From NCBI RefSeq assembly GCF_036199905.1, contig NZ_CP108109.1, forward strand, positions 4,449,501-4,513,500: 64,000 bases of DNA. Reading direction: 5' to 3'. The notes under the pieces are model-generated. The model saw nothing but the letters and a program-made list of their open reading frames with translations. It ran no database searches and was not told the DNA's origin. A program made the translations under genes and the position numbers. Position 1 is the stretch's first letter. Every line of letters starts with the position of its first letter. This document shows, in pieces, positions 1 through 8,368 of the stretch. This DNA is from Streptomyces sp. NBC_00223. GTDB taxonomy: Bacteria; Actinomycetota; Actinomycetes; Streptomycetales; Streptomycetaceae.

Positions 1-459
1 CAGCACTGGATCTTCGGCGGGCGGTTCGTCGGAGAGGCAGCCCACCGCAGGCTGGTGCCCGGGGATGAGGTCGACATTCCTCTGATTCGCGGAGACGGCG
101 CTTTGCACGTAGTCGAGTTGAAGCGCGCAGCGAGCCTGGTCGGCCCGCTGGTGAAGAGGCACCGCGGTTCGTGGGTGCCTACCGCGCAGGTGCACGACGC
201 CGTCGGCCAGGCGGTGAACTACCTGGTCGGCCTGGACGAGAATCGCTACCGGATCCGCGAGGAACTCGGCATCGAAACCCGCCGGGCCAGCGCGATAGTC
301 CTGATAGGACACCCCTCGGTCCAACCCTCCGTTCCGGAGGAGTCGATCAACGAGGCACTTCGCACCTTCAATACCCATGTGAATCGCGTGGAGGTGCTTA
401 CGTACAAGGAGTTGATCGACAACGCCGAGCGTTCCTTGGGCAGCGAGCCTTCGGCGTAA
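1..459 (+). CDS. Shedu-type nuclease (DUF4263/SduA C-terminal domain), 5' end outside window
   Basis: The reading frame is open from base 1, so the true start lies left of the window and only the C-terminal ~152 residues are visible. They match the DUF4263 domain of Shedu anti-phage proteins: an opening HWIFGGRF segment, then an Asp (VDIPL) followed by the ELK triad of a PD-(D/E)xK nuclease fold, a VHDAVGQAVNYL helix, and a final IVLIGHP strand. In known Shedu systems this single protein is a nuclease that blocks phage growth. Family assignment rests on these motifs; anti-phage activity here is inferred. The gene ends 90 bp before a terminator and the first tRNA-derived att repeat, so it belongs to the left flank: either original chromosome or a third, neighbouring island. 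Confidence 0.85.
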   Translation, partial: QHWIFGGRFVGEAAHRRLVPGDEVDIPLIRGDGALHVVELKRAASLVGPLVKRHRGSWVPTAQVHDAVGQAVNYLVGLDENRYRIREELGIETRRASAIVLIGHPSVQPSVPEESINEALRTFNTHVNRVEVLTYKELIDNAERSLGSEPSA

Positions 460-548
460 TTCCGCAGGCTTCCGTCGAGCCTGCGGCTTGCCCCATTGAA
501 TCCGCAGCCGAAATCGCCAGAGCGGCTATAGTGGTTTGCGGCCATGAG

Positions 549-579
549 AAAACCCCAGGCTGTTGAACTTGGGGCTTTT
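549..579. terminator. Rho-independent-type hairpin beside the first att copy
   Basis: CCCCAG...CTTGGGG forms a stem, followed by a T-rich run just before the tRNA-derived core at 583. It sits where transcription termination downstream of a tRNA would be expected. It differs from the hairpin beside the other two core copies, marking this side as not belonging to the same island family arm. Confidence 0.6.
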
Positions 580-582
580 ATA

Positions 583-626
583 TGGAGCGGATGACGGGAA
601 TCGAACCCGCGCTCTGAGCTTGGGAA
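583..626 (-). repeat. att core copy 1: 3' part of tRNA-Gly as direct repeat
   Basis: These 44 bp are identical to the anticodon-loop-to-CCA part of the tRNA-Gly(CCC) gene at 33462-33535 and to 18493-18536. There is no 5' half, so it is not a functional tRNA. To its right the sequence TCACGGGG(G)CTTTGT is shared with copy 2 but not with the real tRNA, consistent with an island-end arm. It marks the left boundary of island 1. Confidence 0.9.
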
Positions 627-1357
627 TCACGGGGGCTTTGTTTACGTAGCTTCTGGGCAGCTGGCTGTTGTGGTTTTTGGGATGCTGGCTGGCAGTCGGG
701 TGTCTGGCCGCGACTGTCCGTGGAATACTCACATTGAACCAACTCCCGAGAAGGCGACAAAAAGGGCATGGTACCTGCGAAGTCGAATGTCGACTTCCTG
801 ATGAACAGGGTACAATCGCCATGACCCATCGCCCGGCCGCCGCACAGAGCGGATCCGAACGAGTCGGATGAAGCCCACCGCCTCGACGGCCACAGCGCCT
901 GCAAGCGTTACGCCGCACAACTTCCGCACCAGTTCCAGTGCTTGGCTCCGTAGAAACTCGCAGGTCAGCCAGAATTCTCCCCGCGCCCGCAGAGATTTTC
1001 CCGTTTCGTGCTCGGGCATCGGGAGGTTCGTCTGTGCTTCTGCGCAAGTGGGGGGTGTTTCCCATCCTCCGCAACGCACTGATGTTCCACCCGACATGAC
1101 CACGGCCTTGCTCCGAGGGCCATTAGCCCCAGTTCACCGTGGAGTTTGGCTAAAGGAAAAAACGTCACACGAAGCAGTTACCGTGGTGGCAGACCCTGAT
1201 TGCTGGGCTCAGCCTCCTGAGTGTGCTACTCAGCACTCGGCGGTGACCTGTCTCGTGCTCCACGAACGATCAGCTGATGGAGTGAGCGACCGCTGCAATG
1301 GCCTTTTCGGTCGAGACGTTTGGCGCGTCGATCGCTTTGAAGCGTGAGTCGCGGCCC
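627..1357. other. No supported gene (731 bp)
   Basis: The segment between the first att core and the oxidase-like gene holds only open frames lacking family resemblance. Base composition is less GC-rich than the neighbouring operons. The C-terminus of an integrase would be expected near such an att site, but I cannot recognise one on either strand. It is best read as degraded island-end DNA. Confidence 0.5.
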
Positions 1358-2308
1358 CTATGCGGTGCTCAATTGCGCGATCTCCCGGGCGCAGCCCCAG
1401 GAGAGGGTGACGCCGGCACCGCCATGGCCGTAGTTGTGGAGGATGGTTCTGCTGTTGGCACGGTGTTCGGCTTCGACGCGCACTACTGGACGTGTGGGGC
1501 GGGCGCCGACCCGGTGGGACAGGATGCGGGCTTGTGCGAGGCGGGGTTCGACGGCTGTGCAGCGGTTCAGGATGGCCTCTGCGGCGGATGGGTCGGGGGA
1601 GAGGTCACCTCGGTCGTCAATGGCGGTGCCGCCCAGGACGGCGGTGTCGCCGTGGGGGTAGATGCACAGCAGGTCGGGGGAGGTGCCGGTGTCCTCGGAG
1701 AAGAATTCGGTGAGGCCCGGGTTGGTGACGATCACGTGCTGGCCTCGGATGGGGCGTAGGTCGTTGTCGGCGGCCAGCTGGCGTGTGCCGAGGCCGGAGC
1801 AGTTGACGACGACAGGGCCGAGTGTGGGGTCGTCCAGGTCGGTGATCGTGCCCTGCGTGATGGTGGTGCCGGTCGCGAGCAGGCGGGCCCGCAGGTGATT
1901 GAGGTAGACGGGCATGTCGATGAGGGGGACCTCGAAGCGGTATCCCGTCGTGAAGCCGGTCGGCAGGTCTTCCGGCGGGCACGGCTGGAAGCCGGGCAGC
2001 GTCGTGGCCCACTCGGGCGGTGCGTCCGCCTGCCGTGAAGCCTCGATGCCGGAGGTGATGCGCACGCCCGTGCTCGGGTCGTCCGCCAGGGACCGGAAGA
2101 CCTCCAGGGAGTGCCGGCTCCATTCGTCGACCTTGTCCTTGGGCTCGACGAGGTACGGTCCCCACATCGCCCCGGCGGCAAGGGACGTGCGGCCGGGCAC
2201 CTCTTCGGCAACCACCCTCACACGTACGCCGGCTTCGGCGAGAGCGATGGCAGTTGTCAGGCCGGACACGCCGGCCCCGATGACGGTCACGTGCTCGACT
2301 CCAGTCAC
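1358..2308 (-). CDS. D-amino-acid oxidase-like FAD-dependent oxidoreductase
   Basis: A 316-residue protein of the DAO family, which oxidatively deaminates D-amino acids or glycine-like substrates using FAD. The N-terminus carries the dinucleotide-binding GxGxxG (VIGAGVSGL, residues ~10-18). Mid-protein VNCSGLGTR and IRGQ segments and the C-terminal NYGHGGAGVTLSWG segment are typical FAD-contacting motifs of DAO enzymes. Length is normal for bacterial DAO. It lies 10 bp downstream of the regulator at 2319-3764 on the same strand, so the two are probably co-transcribed. Together they face away from the eight-gene operon starting at 4006. The substrate is unknown; supply or removal of an amino-acid precursor for the adjacent operon is an inference from position. 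Confidence 0.85.
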   Translation of the reverse strand: MTGVEHVTVIGAGVSGLTTAIALAEAGVRVRVVAEEVPGRTSLAAGAMWGPYLVEPKDKVDEWSRHSLEVFRSLADDPSTGVRITSGIEASRQADAPPEWATTLPGFQPCPPEDLPTGFTTGYRFEVPLIDMPVYLNHLRARLLATGTTITQGTITDLDDPTLGPVVVNCSGLGTRQLAADNDLRPIRGQHVIVTNPGLTEFFSEDTGTSPDLLCIYPHGDTAVLGGTAIDDRGDLSPDPSAAEAILNRCTAVEPRLAQARILSHRVGARPTRPVVRVEAEHRANSRTILHNYGHGGAGVTLSWGCAREIAQLSTA

Positions 2309-2318
2309 GGAACCGACC

Positions 2319-3764
2319 CTAGCGTCCGGAAACTGCCTCGGCCGGGTGCCCGGCGAGGATGTGTTCGAGTTCGGGGAGGAAGCTGCGGACGTGTGGGTTG
2401 CGCTGGCGGCGACGTAGGTCTCCGGCGAGCAGTTGGAGGACGGCCGTGCTGCGTGGGGAGCGTACGGTCGTCAGGCGTTGGGTAGCGGTGCCCGCGATCT
2501 GGCAGGCCAGTTCAGTCTCGCCGAGGGCGGTGTAACCGAGTGCGAGCCAGGAGCCCTCGAACAGGGCGCGGCGTTGGCTCGGGTCTGCGAGAGCAACGGT
2601 ATGGGCGCCCGTGGAAAGCAGATCAGTCCCTTGGGCGACGAGGCGGCGGGCCTGAGAAGTGGCACCTTCGCTGCGGCGTACGCGGCCGAACTGGATAAGG
2701 GCGTAGCCGGCCTGGCAGTCGAGGTGGTTGCCGGTCAGGTAGTACATCCACCTCGGCTCGGACCCGTCGGGTGAGGAGGATTCGACCAGCTGACGGGCGG
2801 TTTCGCGCGTGCGGTCGAAGTCGGTCGTGCGTCCCGCAGTCGCATAGGCGTAGGCGAGACGGGAGAGCACTGATGCTCGGGCACCGGCCGGAGCGCCCTC
2901 GCTGGTGCGTGCTGCTGCTTCGCCGAGCGTGATGGCGTCGGACGGGTGGTCGCGGCTGGCGGCCTGGAAGGCGAGGTCGGCGAGGATGTGGGCGGCCAAG
3001 GGGCGGTCGTTGACCTGGTGGACGGCGCGCAGGGCGGTGGCGAAGTAGCGCTGGGCCAATCCGTGGTCGCCTGCGTCGAAGGCCATCCATCCGGCGAGCT
3101 GCCCGACTTCCCCGAGCGCGTGCAGAAGCCGGGCTGTCGTGTAGGGCGAGTGACCGCCTTCGTAGAGGAGTAGGGCAACAGCTCGGAACTGCGCACCGAC
3201 GTAGGACAGGTGACGTGCGCCGCCGTGCTCGTCGTCCAGGAGTTGGAGGAGAGGAAGGTTCTGCTCCACCTGCTCGACGAGGGGGTCCATCCCGGCAGGG
3301 CGGGCGAGGCGGTCTGTGAACGAGCCACGGCCGGCCGTACCGTCCAGGTAGTGCGAAACGATCGCCAGAAGCGCGCTGCCCGAGGTGGCCAGGAAGCGTC
3401 TGCGGTCGCGTAGACCGGCGACGACCCAGTCCTCCATGATCCCTCCCAGTTCAGCAGTGGTCCAAGGCCGCGCCAGGTCGCTGTCCACCGGCACCAGTGC
3501 CTGCGCGGGTGCCGACCGCCCGTGCCACAGCCACCCGACGGTCACTGTTCGGCCCAGTTCCTGGGAGAGCACGTGGGCGACCGCGGTGGGGAGCGGCGAG
3601 CGGGGCAGGCTCCCGTGATCACGCCAGTGATAGGGGGCTGACTCGGCGACGGTTCCCGCGCCGAAAGCCCGGTTGACCTTGCGCGCGAGGACTTTGGGGG
3701 TCCAGCCCAGTTCGTCCAGGCACGTGGTGAGCCGCAGGTTCGGCCCTTCCGATCGTCGGCTCAT
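2319..3764 (-). CDS. TPR-type transcriptional regulator-like protein
   Basis: A 481-residue protein with an N-terminal ~80-residue helix-turn-helix-like region (LDELGWTPKVLARKVNR...), a short linker containing RRRFLATSGSALLA, and a long Ala/Leu-rich helical C-terminal half resembling tetratricopeptide repeats. This layout is common in Streptomyces regulators that sense small ligands through the TPR part. It is transcribed divergently from the operon at 4006, with about 240 bp between, so it is the obvious candidate local regulator. The specific family is not resolved. Another protein of similar architecture, but with a clear XRE domain, sits in cluster A at 30245. Confidence 0.65.
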   Translation of the reverse strand: MSRRSEGPNLRLTTCLDELGWTPKVLARKVNRAFGAGTVAESAPYHWRDHGSLPRSPLPTAVAHVLSQELGRTVTVGWLWHGRSAPAQALVPVDSDLARPWTTAELGGIMEDWVVAGLRDRRRFLATSGSALLAIVSHYLDGTAGRGSFTDRLARPAGMDPLVEQVEQNLPLLQLLDDEHGGARHLSYVGAQFRAVALLLYEGGHSPYTTARLLHALGEVGQLAGWMAFDAGDHGLAQRYFATALRAVHQVNDRPLAAHILADLAFQAASRDHPSDAITLGEAAARTSEGAPAGARASVLSRLAYAYATAGRTTDFDRTRETARQLVESSSPDGSEPRWMYYLTGNHLDCQAGYALIQFGRVRRSEGATSQARRLVAQGTDLLSTGAHTVALADPSQRRALFEGSWLALGYTALGETELACQIAGTATQRLTTVRSPRSTAVLQLLAGDLRRRQRNPHVRSFLPELEHILAGHPAEAVSGR

Positions 3765-3862
3765 TCAGCGGTTCACCCCCGCGTCGCCGTACGCGCCTTC
3801 TCCCACCTGATGATGCAGCTCCGCGTCCGCGGTCACCCCTCGCCGCCGGGAAGTTGACCGAG

Positions 3863-3899
3863 TTGACCGCTTGATGGGCTCTTGCCTTCGCACGTTATC
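3863..3899 (+). promoter_or_regulatory. Candidate promoter for the eight-gene operon
   Basis: In the divergent 240-bp spacer, a directly repeated GTTGACCGA element precedes TTGATG (3871-3876) and, 17 bp later, GTTATC (3894-3899). This is a plausible sigma-70-type -35/-10 pair for the gene starting at 4006. The repeated TTGACC could also be an operator. This is by eye only. Confidence 0.3.
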
Positions 3900-4005
3900 C
3901 GGTGTGCTGGTTCGGCAACAGAGGGCAACCAAGACCGGCGGCTGGCATCTGCAACCCCCGTCAGGTGTCAGCCGCCACCCCGATGCCGAGAAGAGGCTCC
4001 GCCGC

Positions 4006-4569
4006 ATGAACCACCAGCAGCTTCCGGCTCCGGACGAGTTCCATGTCCGGGCCGGTGCGGAAGCCGTCAGCCGCGCACGCCGGAGGATCTCCGTGACGGC
4101 GCGGTTCTGGAACGTGCCCTTGTCCGACGCTGCCCTGGCCGACGTCGAACTGTGCGCGAGCGAGATCATCGCCAACGCCCTCACGCACGCCGGCAAGGAG
4201 TGTTGGGTGCGGACGCAGTGGACCGGCCAGTTCCTCCAAGTCGAGGTCACCGACCGCTCCTTCCGCCCGCCCGTCGCTTCCGAAGCCTCGTCCGACGACA
4301 CCTCCGGCCGCGGTCTCGTGCTGGTGGAGAGCTTCTCCCACGGCTGGGGCTGGGTTCCCAGGGAACTGGGCAAGACCGTCTTCTTCGTCGTCGCCGATGA
4401 GGCTGTGCTTACCGGTTCCCAGCAGCGGAGCGGGCTCGTACGTACCGCGCAGGCGAGGATCGAGAGAGCACAGGACAGCGCGCCTGCCTCCACCCCGCAG
4501 CGTCAACCTGGGCAACGTCGCCGGCCGACAGCAGTCCCGCGCCGCCTCTCTTGCCTGGAATGGTCGTGA
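4006..4569 (+). CDS. ATP-binding protein, HATPase (anti-sigma-like) fold
   Basis: 187 residues. Residues ~45-130 carry the GHKL ATPase N-box (ELCASEIIANALTHA) and a later Gly-rich SGRGLVLVESF segment, as in the HATPase_c_2 proteins abundant in Streptomyces. These are often anti-sigma-type kinases or regulatory ATPases. The C-terminal ~50 residues are basic, Pro/Arg-rich and probably disordered. The ATG at 4006 is chosen because it has a purine-rich upstream stretch and removes a non-homologous leader. It is the first gene of an eight-gene operon, and its stop overlaps the next start as TGATG at 4567-4571. A regulatory role in the pathway is inferred. Confidence 0.75.
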   Translation: MNHQQLPAPDEFHVRAGAEAVSRARRRISVTARFWNVPLSDAALADVELCASEIIANALTHAGKECWVRTQWTGQFLQVEVTDRSFRPPVASEASSDDTSGRGLVLVESFSHGWGWVPRELGKTVFFVVADEAVLTGSQQRSGLVRTAQARIERAQDSAPASTPQRQPGQRRRPTAVPRRLSCLEWS

Positions 4570-5450
4570 TGACGACGGCCGTGGAAAGCGGCTTGCAGCA
4601 GCGCTTCGGCCCTCTCACACTCCACCACGATAAGCCGTTGTCCGTGACGTGGTGGGCATGCGGTGGCGAGGCGCTGCTCAAGGTCTACCGCGCGATCGAA
4701 CCGGTGGAGCGGCGAAACCGCGAAGCCCAAGCGCTCACCTTGGCTCGCAGTTGGGGTGTGTCCACCCCGGCCGTACGGGCTGTCGGCGAGGAAGACGGCT
4801 ACTGCTGGGTACTGGTCGACGCCGTCGGCGGTGCGGCCGCCAGACTCAGTTCACGCAAGAGCGTCGAAGGCTTCGTCCAGCACACACTGCGCTTGACCGC
4901 CGTTCTCCGAGACCGACCTGCCCTCGGAGGTCCGGGCACCGGCTGGTTACCAGCACGCGCCGGCAATCTGACCAACAGCGGCGCGCTCCTCCATCAACTG
5001 TCGCAGCGCTGCCGGCCGAAGCCCTGGTGGCCGGAGTTGTGCCAGTCGCTCACCAGCGTGGACGACGAGGAGTGTGTGCACCTGCACGGCGACATCAAGC
5101 CGGAGCATTTCCTGCGCTCCGGACGCAGCGTCCACGTCGTCGACTGGGAGGCGGCCGCCCGAGGACCGGTCGTCTGCGATCTCGCGGACGCCGCCTTCCA
5201 CCTGATCCGTGACCTCGTCTACGCCGGGCCCTCGCCGCTGCCCCTCGACGTGATCGGCCGGCTTCCCGTAACCGGCCCGGTCGCCGCCTGGCGCCTGCTG
5301 CGCTGGCTCGACCGGCGCCGCCCGGGCGACCTCGACCTCGTACCCGCCCAGAGTCTGCGCGACCTGACGGCCTCCCCCGACCCGCCCGGCACCGTACGTG
5401 TCCTCGCCCGTCTGATCACCGCTCTGCGCGATGCCGGGGTGCCGCGGTGA
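4569..5450 (+). CDS. APH-fold phosphotransferase (kinase) 1
   Basis: A 293-residue member of the aminoglycoside phosphotransferase/choline kinase fold. A lysine-containing strand (GGEALLKVYR) is followed by the catalytic loop HLHGDIKPEHFL and a metal-binding VVDWEAAARGP segment; together these are the HGDxxxxN-like and D(W/F)E motifs of the family. The loop has His where Asn is usual (KPEH). Enzymes of this family phosphorylate hydroxyls of antibiotics, sugars or nucleosides with ATP. The TGATG overlap with the upstream gene argues for translational coupling. A second, unrelated-in-detail APH-fold kinase lies two genes downstream. Substrate cannot be told from sequence. Confidence 0.8.
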   Translation: MTTAVESGLQQRFGPLTLHHDKPLSVTWWACGGEALLKVYRAIEPVERRNREAQALTLARSWGVSTPAVRAVGEEDGYCWVLVDAVGGAAARLSSRKSVEGFVQHTLRLTAVLRDRPALGGPGTGWLPARAGNLTNSGALLHQLSQRCRPKPWWPELCQSLTSVDDEECVHLHGDIKPEHFLRSGRSVHVVDWEAAARGPVVCDLADAAFHLIRDLVYAGPSPLPLDVIGRLPVTGPVAAWRLLRWLDRRRPGDLDLVPAQSLRDLTASPDPPGTVRVLARLITALRDAGVPR

Positions 5451-5499
5451 CCCACCGCACCTGCCCGTTCCTTCCGTTCAAGAGACACAGGAGCATGCC

Positions 5500-6750
5500 G
5501 TGAACCGAACTGCCAGGAACGTAGGACGAAGCCGGATCGTCATCGAGACCGGTACGCCGTACCCGGACGCAACCACCATCGTGGAGCGGAAGGGCCTGGG
5601 ACACCCGGACACCCTCGCCGACCACCTCGCCGAGCGCCTCTCGCAGGCGTACAGCCGCTACACGCTGGAGAACTTCGGCGCCGTGCTCCACCACAACTTC
5701 GACAAGCTCGCCCTCCTGGGCGGGGCGAGTCGGGTCGAGTACGGCGGCGGTGGAATGACGGCCCCCGTCCGCGTCCTGATCAACGGAAGGGCCGCGCGTA
5801 CCTGCGGCGACACCGAGATTCCCGTGGATGAACTGGCGGAGAACACGGTACGGACGTTCTTCGCCGAGCGCCTGCCCGCCGTCAGCGATCACCTCGACCT
5901 GCACTTCCACATCACCAGCAATTCCAGCCCCGGCGCCGTCATCACCGACGCCGACGCCCCGGAGCGCACGCGCTGGTTCGCCCCCCGATCCGTCGACGAC
6001 TTACGCGAGCGGCGGGTCCTGATCGCCAACGACACCTCGATGGGTACCGGTTGGGCCCCGAAGGGCCCGTTCGAGTCCTTCGTGTGCGAACTGGCCGACG
6101 ACTTCTCCGGTGTGAGCCCCTTCACCGAGACCCACCCCTGGTGCGGCAGCGACGTGAAGGTCATGGGCTACTACGAGGGCGACCGGGCCGACGTCGTCCT
6201 GTGCGTCCCCCAGAAGAGCCCGCTCGTGCCGGACCGCGCCGCGTACTTGGCCAACAAGGAGACGATCCTCGCCGAGTGCCGCAGTCTGGCCGGACTGCAC
6301 CTGCCCGGCACGCCCGTCGACTTCCGTCTGAATGTGCGCGACGTGCCCGAGAAGGACGAGCTGTACTTCACGTACACCGGCAGCTCGATCGAGTCCGGTG
6401 ACGAGGGCGTGGTCGGCAGGGGCAACAGGGTCAACGGCCTGATCACGCCGCTGCGCCCCATGAATATGGAGGGCGCCAGCGGCAAGAACCCCGTCTACCA
6501 CGTCGGCAAGCTCTACAACCTGGCCGCGACCCGCCTGGCCCACCGACTGCACCAGGAGACCGGCGGGCACGCCGAAGTGCACATGGTCAGCGCGACGGGC
6601 GAGCCGCTGGATCAGCCGTGGCGCATCCTGATCCGTCTCTCCGAACCGAACGCCCAGGTCGACAAGATCCAGGCTTTCGTCCTGGAGACCCTGGCCGGAC
6701 TCCCGGCACTCACCCAGGAGTTGGTCCAGGACGGGGTGCTGCTCAGTTGA
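5500..6750 (+). CDS. Archaeal-type S-adenosylmethionine synthetase
   Basis: 416 residues matching the archaeal AdoMet synthase family (distinct from the bacterial MetK). Hallmarks are ERKGLGHPD at residues 29-37, HHNFDK at 64-69, a GGGG turn near 82, and the strongly conserved GNRVNGLITPLRPMN stretch from residue 308. The reaction is Met + ATP to SAM + PPi + Pi. GTG 5500 is chosen because ACAGGAG lies 7 bp upstream and it drops a leader without homology. Streptomyces already has a housekeeping MetK, so this copy is probably dedicated to SAM supply, or SAM-analogue synthesis, for the operon's pathway. No methyltransferase gene is seen in the operon, which is odd. Its stop overlaps the next gene's TTG start. 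Confidence 0.9.
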   Translation: MNRTARNVGRSRIVIETGTPYPDATTIVERKGLGHPDTLADHLAERLSQAYSRYTLENFGAVLHHNFDKLALLGGASRVEYGGGGMTAPVRVLINGRAARTCGDTEIPVDELAENTVRTFFAERLPAVSDHLDLHFHITSNSSPGAVITDADAPERTRWFAPRSVDDLRERRVLIANDTSMGTGWAPKGPFESFVCELADDFSGVSPFTETHPWCGSDVKVMGYYEGDRADVVLCVPQKSPLVPDRAAYLANKETILAECRSLAGLHLPGTPVDFRLNVRDVPEKDELYFTYTGSSIESGDEGVVGRGNRVNGLITPLRPMNMEGASGKNPVYHVGKLYNLAATRLAHRLHQETGGHAEVHMVSATGEPLDQPWRILIRLSEPNAQVDKIQAFVLETLAGLPALTQELVQDGVLLS

Positions 6751-7664
6751 AAACGGCCTCCCTTCCTCCTCTCCCGACGACCTGCCGCAGTCGGCTCACC
6801 GCGCATTACGGCTCGCCGGTAGAGGCGTGGCTCGACCGCGTCCCCGACCTGCTCACCACTGCCGCTCGCCGATGGGACCTGAACCTCACCGGTTACCACG
6901 ACACCGGCCACGCCTCTGTTCTCGCCACGGCGCTGGACTCCCAGAGCCGCCCGGTTCTGGTGAAGGTGTGGCCGGACCCCGACCGCTACAGCCGAGAGAC
7001 GGCCGCCCTGCGCCTGTGGCACCCCGGTCCCGGCCGAATCGTCCTCGCTTCCGACGACGACCTGTCCGCAGCAGCCCTCCGCATGATCGCCGCACAGCCG
7101 GGCGGCGACGAACCGCCGCTTGACCAGACAAGCCCGGTAGCCGAAGCGATCCAGCAGGCCCACAGCATCGGCCGGAGCGTGAGCCCTGGCACGTTCCCCC
7201 TGCTCTCGGACCACCTCCGCGACGAGATCCTTCCCCACATCCGGAAGCGCCAGGCCACCAGTCTCTACGGCCTTCTCACCACGCGAGTTGCCCCGCACCT
7301 GGCCGGCCTGTCCGACGACCCCGCCCGCAGGACTGTGCTGCACGCCGACCTCTACCGGGAGAACGTCGCCTTCAATCGCCACGGCCGCCCTGTCCTGCTC
7401 GACCCACTGCCCATGGAAGGCGATGCCGTCTTCGACTGGGCCTTCTGGTCCCTCTACTACCGTCTCGGGCACGACACCGAGGAACGGCTCCGCGAAGCCG
7501 CCCGCCGCTCCGGGGTCGCACGAGTCAGCATCCTGCCGTGGTGCCTGCTCATCGGACTTGACGGCCTTCTCTACTACGAGGAGACCGGCGATCCCCGCCT
7601 GGACCGCATGGCGGGTGTCCTGGCCGCCCTGTGCTCCTACGCCGACAGGGGACCGGGGCAATGA
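6747..7664 (+). CDS. APH-fold phosphotransferase (kinase) 2
   Basis: 305 residues with the aminoglycoside phosphotransferase fold: a lysine strand (PVLVKVWPD), catalytic loop VLHADLYRENV (HxDxxxxN intact, residues ~197-206) and a downstream LLDPLPMEGD metal-binding segment. TTG at 6747 overlaps the preceding stop (TTGA), and the preceding reading-frame extension is shadow of the SAM synthetase, so this start is preferred. The LLDPLPMEGD motif resembles streptomycin 6-phosphotransferase/hydroxyurea phosphotransferase-type kinases, so it may phosphorylate a small polar metabolite or give self-resistance. The product's stop overlaps the next ATG (ATGA at 7661). Confidence 0.8.
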   Translation: MKTASLPPLPTTCRSRLTAHYGSPVEAWLDRVPDLLTTAARRWDLNLTGYHDTGHASVLATALDSQSRPVLVKVWPDPDRYSRETAALRLWHPGPGRIVLASDDDLSAAALRMIAAQPGGDEPPLDQTSPVAEAIQQAHSIGRSVSPGTFPLLSDHLRDEILPHIRKRQATSLYGLLTTRVAPHLAGLSDDPARRTVLHADLYRENVAFNRHGRPVLLDPLPMEGDAVFDWAFWSLYYRLGHDTEERLREAARRSGVARVSILPWCLLIGLDGLLYYEETGDPRLDRMAGVLAALCSYADRGPGQ

Positions 7665-8368
7665 CAACGTTCCTGCTCCGGCACGCGAGCACCTCCTACA
7701 GCATCCGCCACCTGGTGAACGGCGACCCGAGCGTCAGTCTCCCCATCAACGCAGAGGGCGTCGCCGCGTGCCACCGCCTCCGTGACAGCGGCCACCTCAG
7801 CGACGCCCCAACGTGGATCACCAGCGCCTTCGCCCGAGCGCAACAGACCGCCGTCCTCCTCGCCGGCCCCGTACAGCCTGAGTTCCGCGTCGACCCTCGC
7901 GTCAACGAACTGGACTACGGCGACTTCGAAGGCGGCCCCTTCCTCGACTACGCCGCCTGGCTGGAGAAGCACGGCCTTGGGACCCGCCCGCCAGGTTCCG
8001 CCGAGTCCCAGGGCGAAGCCTTCCTCCGCATGCTCACCGGAGTGAGGGACGCCCTCAGACACCCCGGCCCACGGGTGATCGTCGCCCACGGTCTCCTGCT
8101 GTCCCTGCTCGCGTGGGCCCTGGCTGAACCGCCCGGCACGGCCATCCCCTTGTTCTTCCCGGAAGCGTCCACCTTGGACCCGCTGGCCATCGCAGACGCC
8201 CGGCTGCTGAGCCTCACCAGCCGCCTGATCGATGACCTCGACGGGAGTCGGCGCCAGGCGCAACCGTCTGGGGCCGGCTGGCGGGAATCAGGTCGGGAAG
8301 GGATGCCCATCCTTGCTAACTTCGATCCTCTACGGACCCCGCCGGAGGAGAGATCCCGTCATGCATGA
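7661..8368 (+). CDS. Histidine phosphatase (phosphoglycerate-mutase-like) superfamily protein
   Basis: 235 residues opening with TTFLLRHAST, the RH(A/G) motif holding the phospho-accepting His, and continuing with an RAQQTA helix, an NELDYGDFEGG segment and the second catalytic His in VIVAHGLLL. All active-site elements of the family (branch 1) are present. Such enzymes hydrolyse phosphate esters of sugars, nucleotides or cofactors. Paired with two kinases in the same operon, it may remove a protecting phosphate late in a pathway; this is inference. ATG 7661 overlaps the upstream stop. The last ~40 residues beyond LTSRLIDDLD are of low complexity and overlap the next gene's start. Confidence 0.85.
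   Translation: MTTFLLRHASTSYSIRHLVNGDPSVSLPINAEGVAACHRLRDSGHLSDAPTWITSAFARAQQTAVLLAGPVQPEFRVDPRVNELDYGDFEGGPFLDYAAWLEKHGLGTRPPGSAESQGEAFLRMLTGVRDALRHPGPRVIVAHGLLLSLLAWALAEPPGTAIPLFFPEASTLDPLAIADARLLSLTSRLIDDLDGSRRQAQPSGAGWRESGREGMPILANFDPLRTPPEERSRHA

Noticed and set aside
583..626. A tRNA gene at the first and second core copies
   Set aside because: Only the 3' part is present; no 5' acceptor strand or D-arm, so neither can fold as tRNA.
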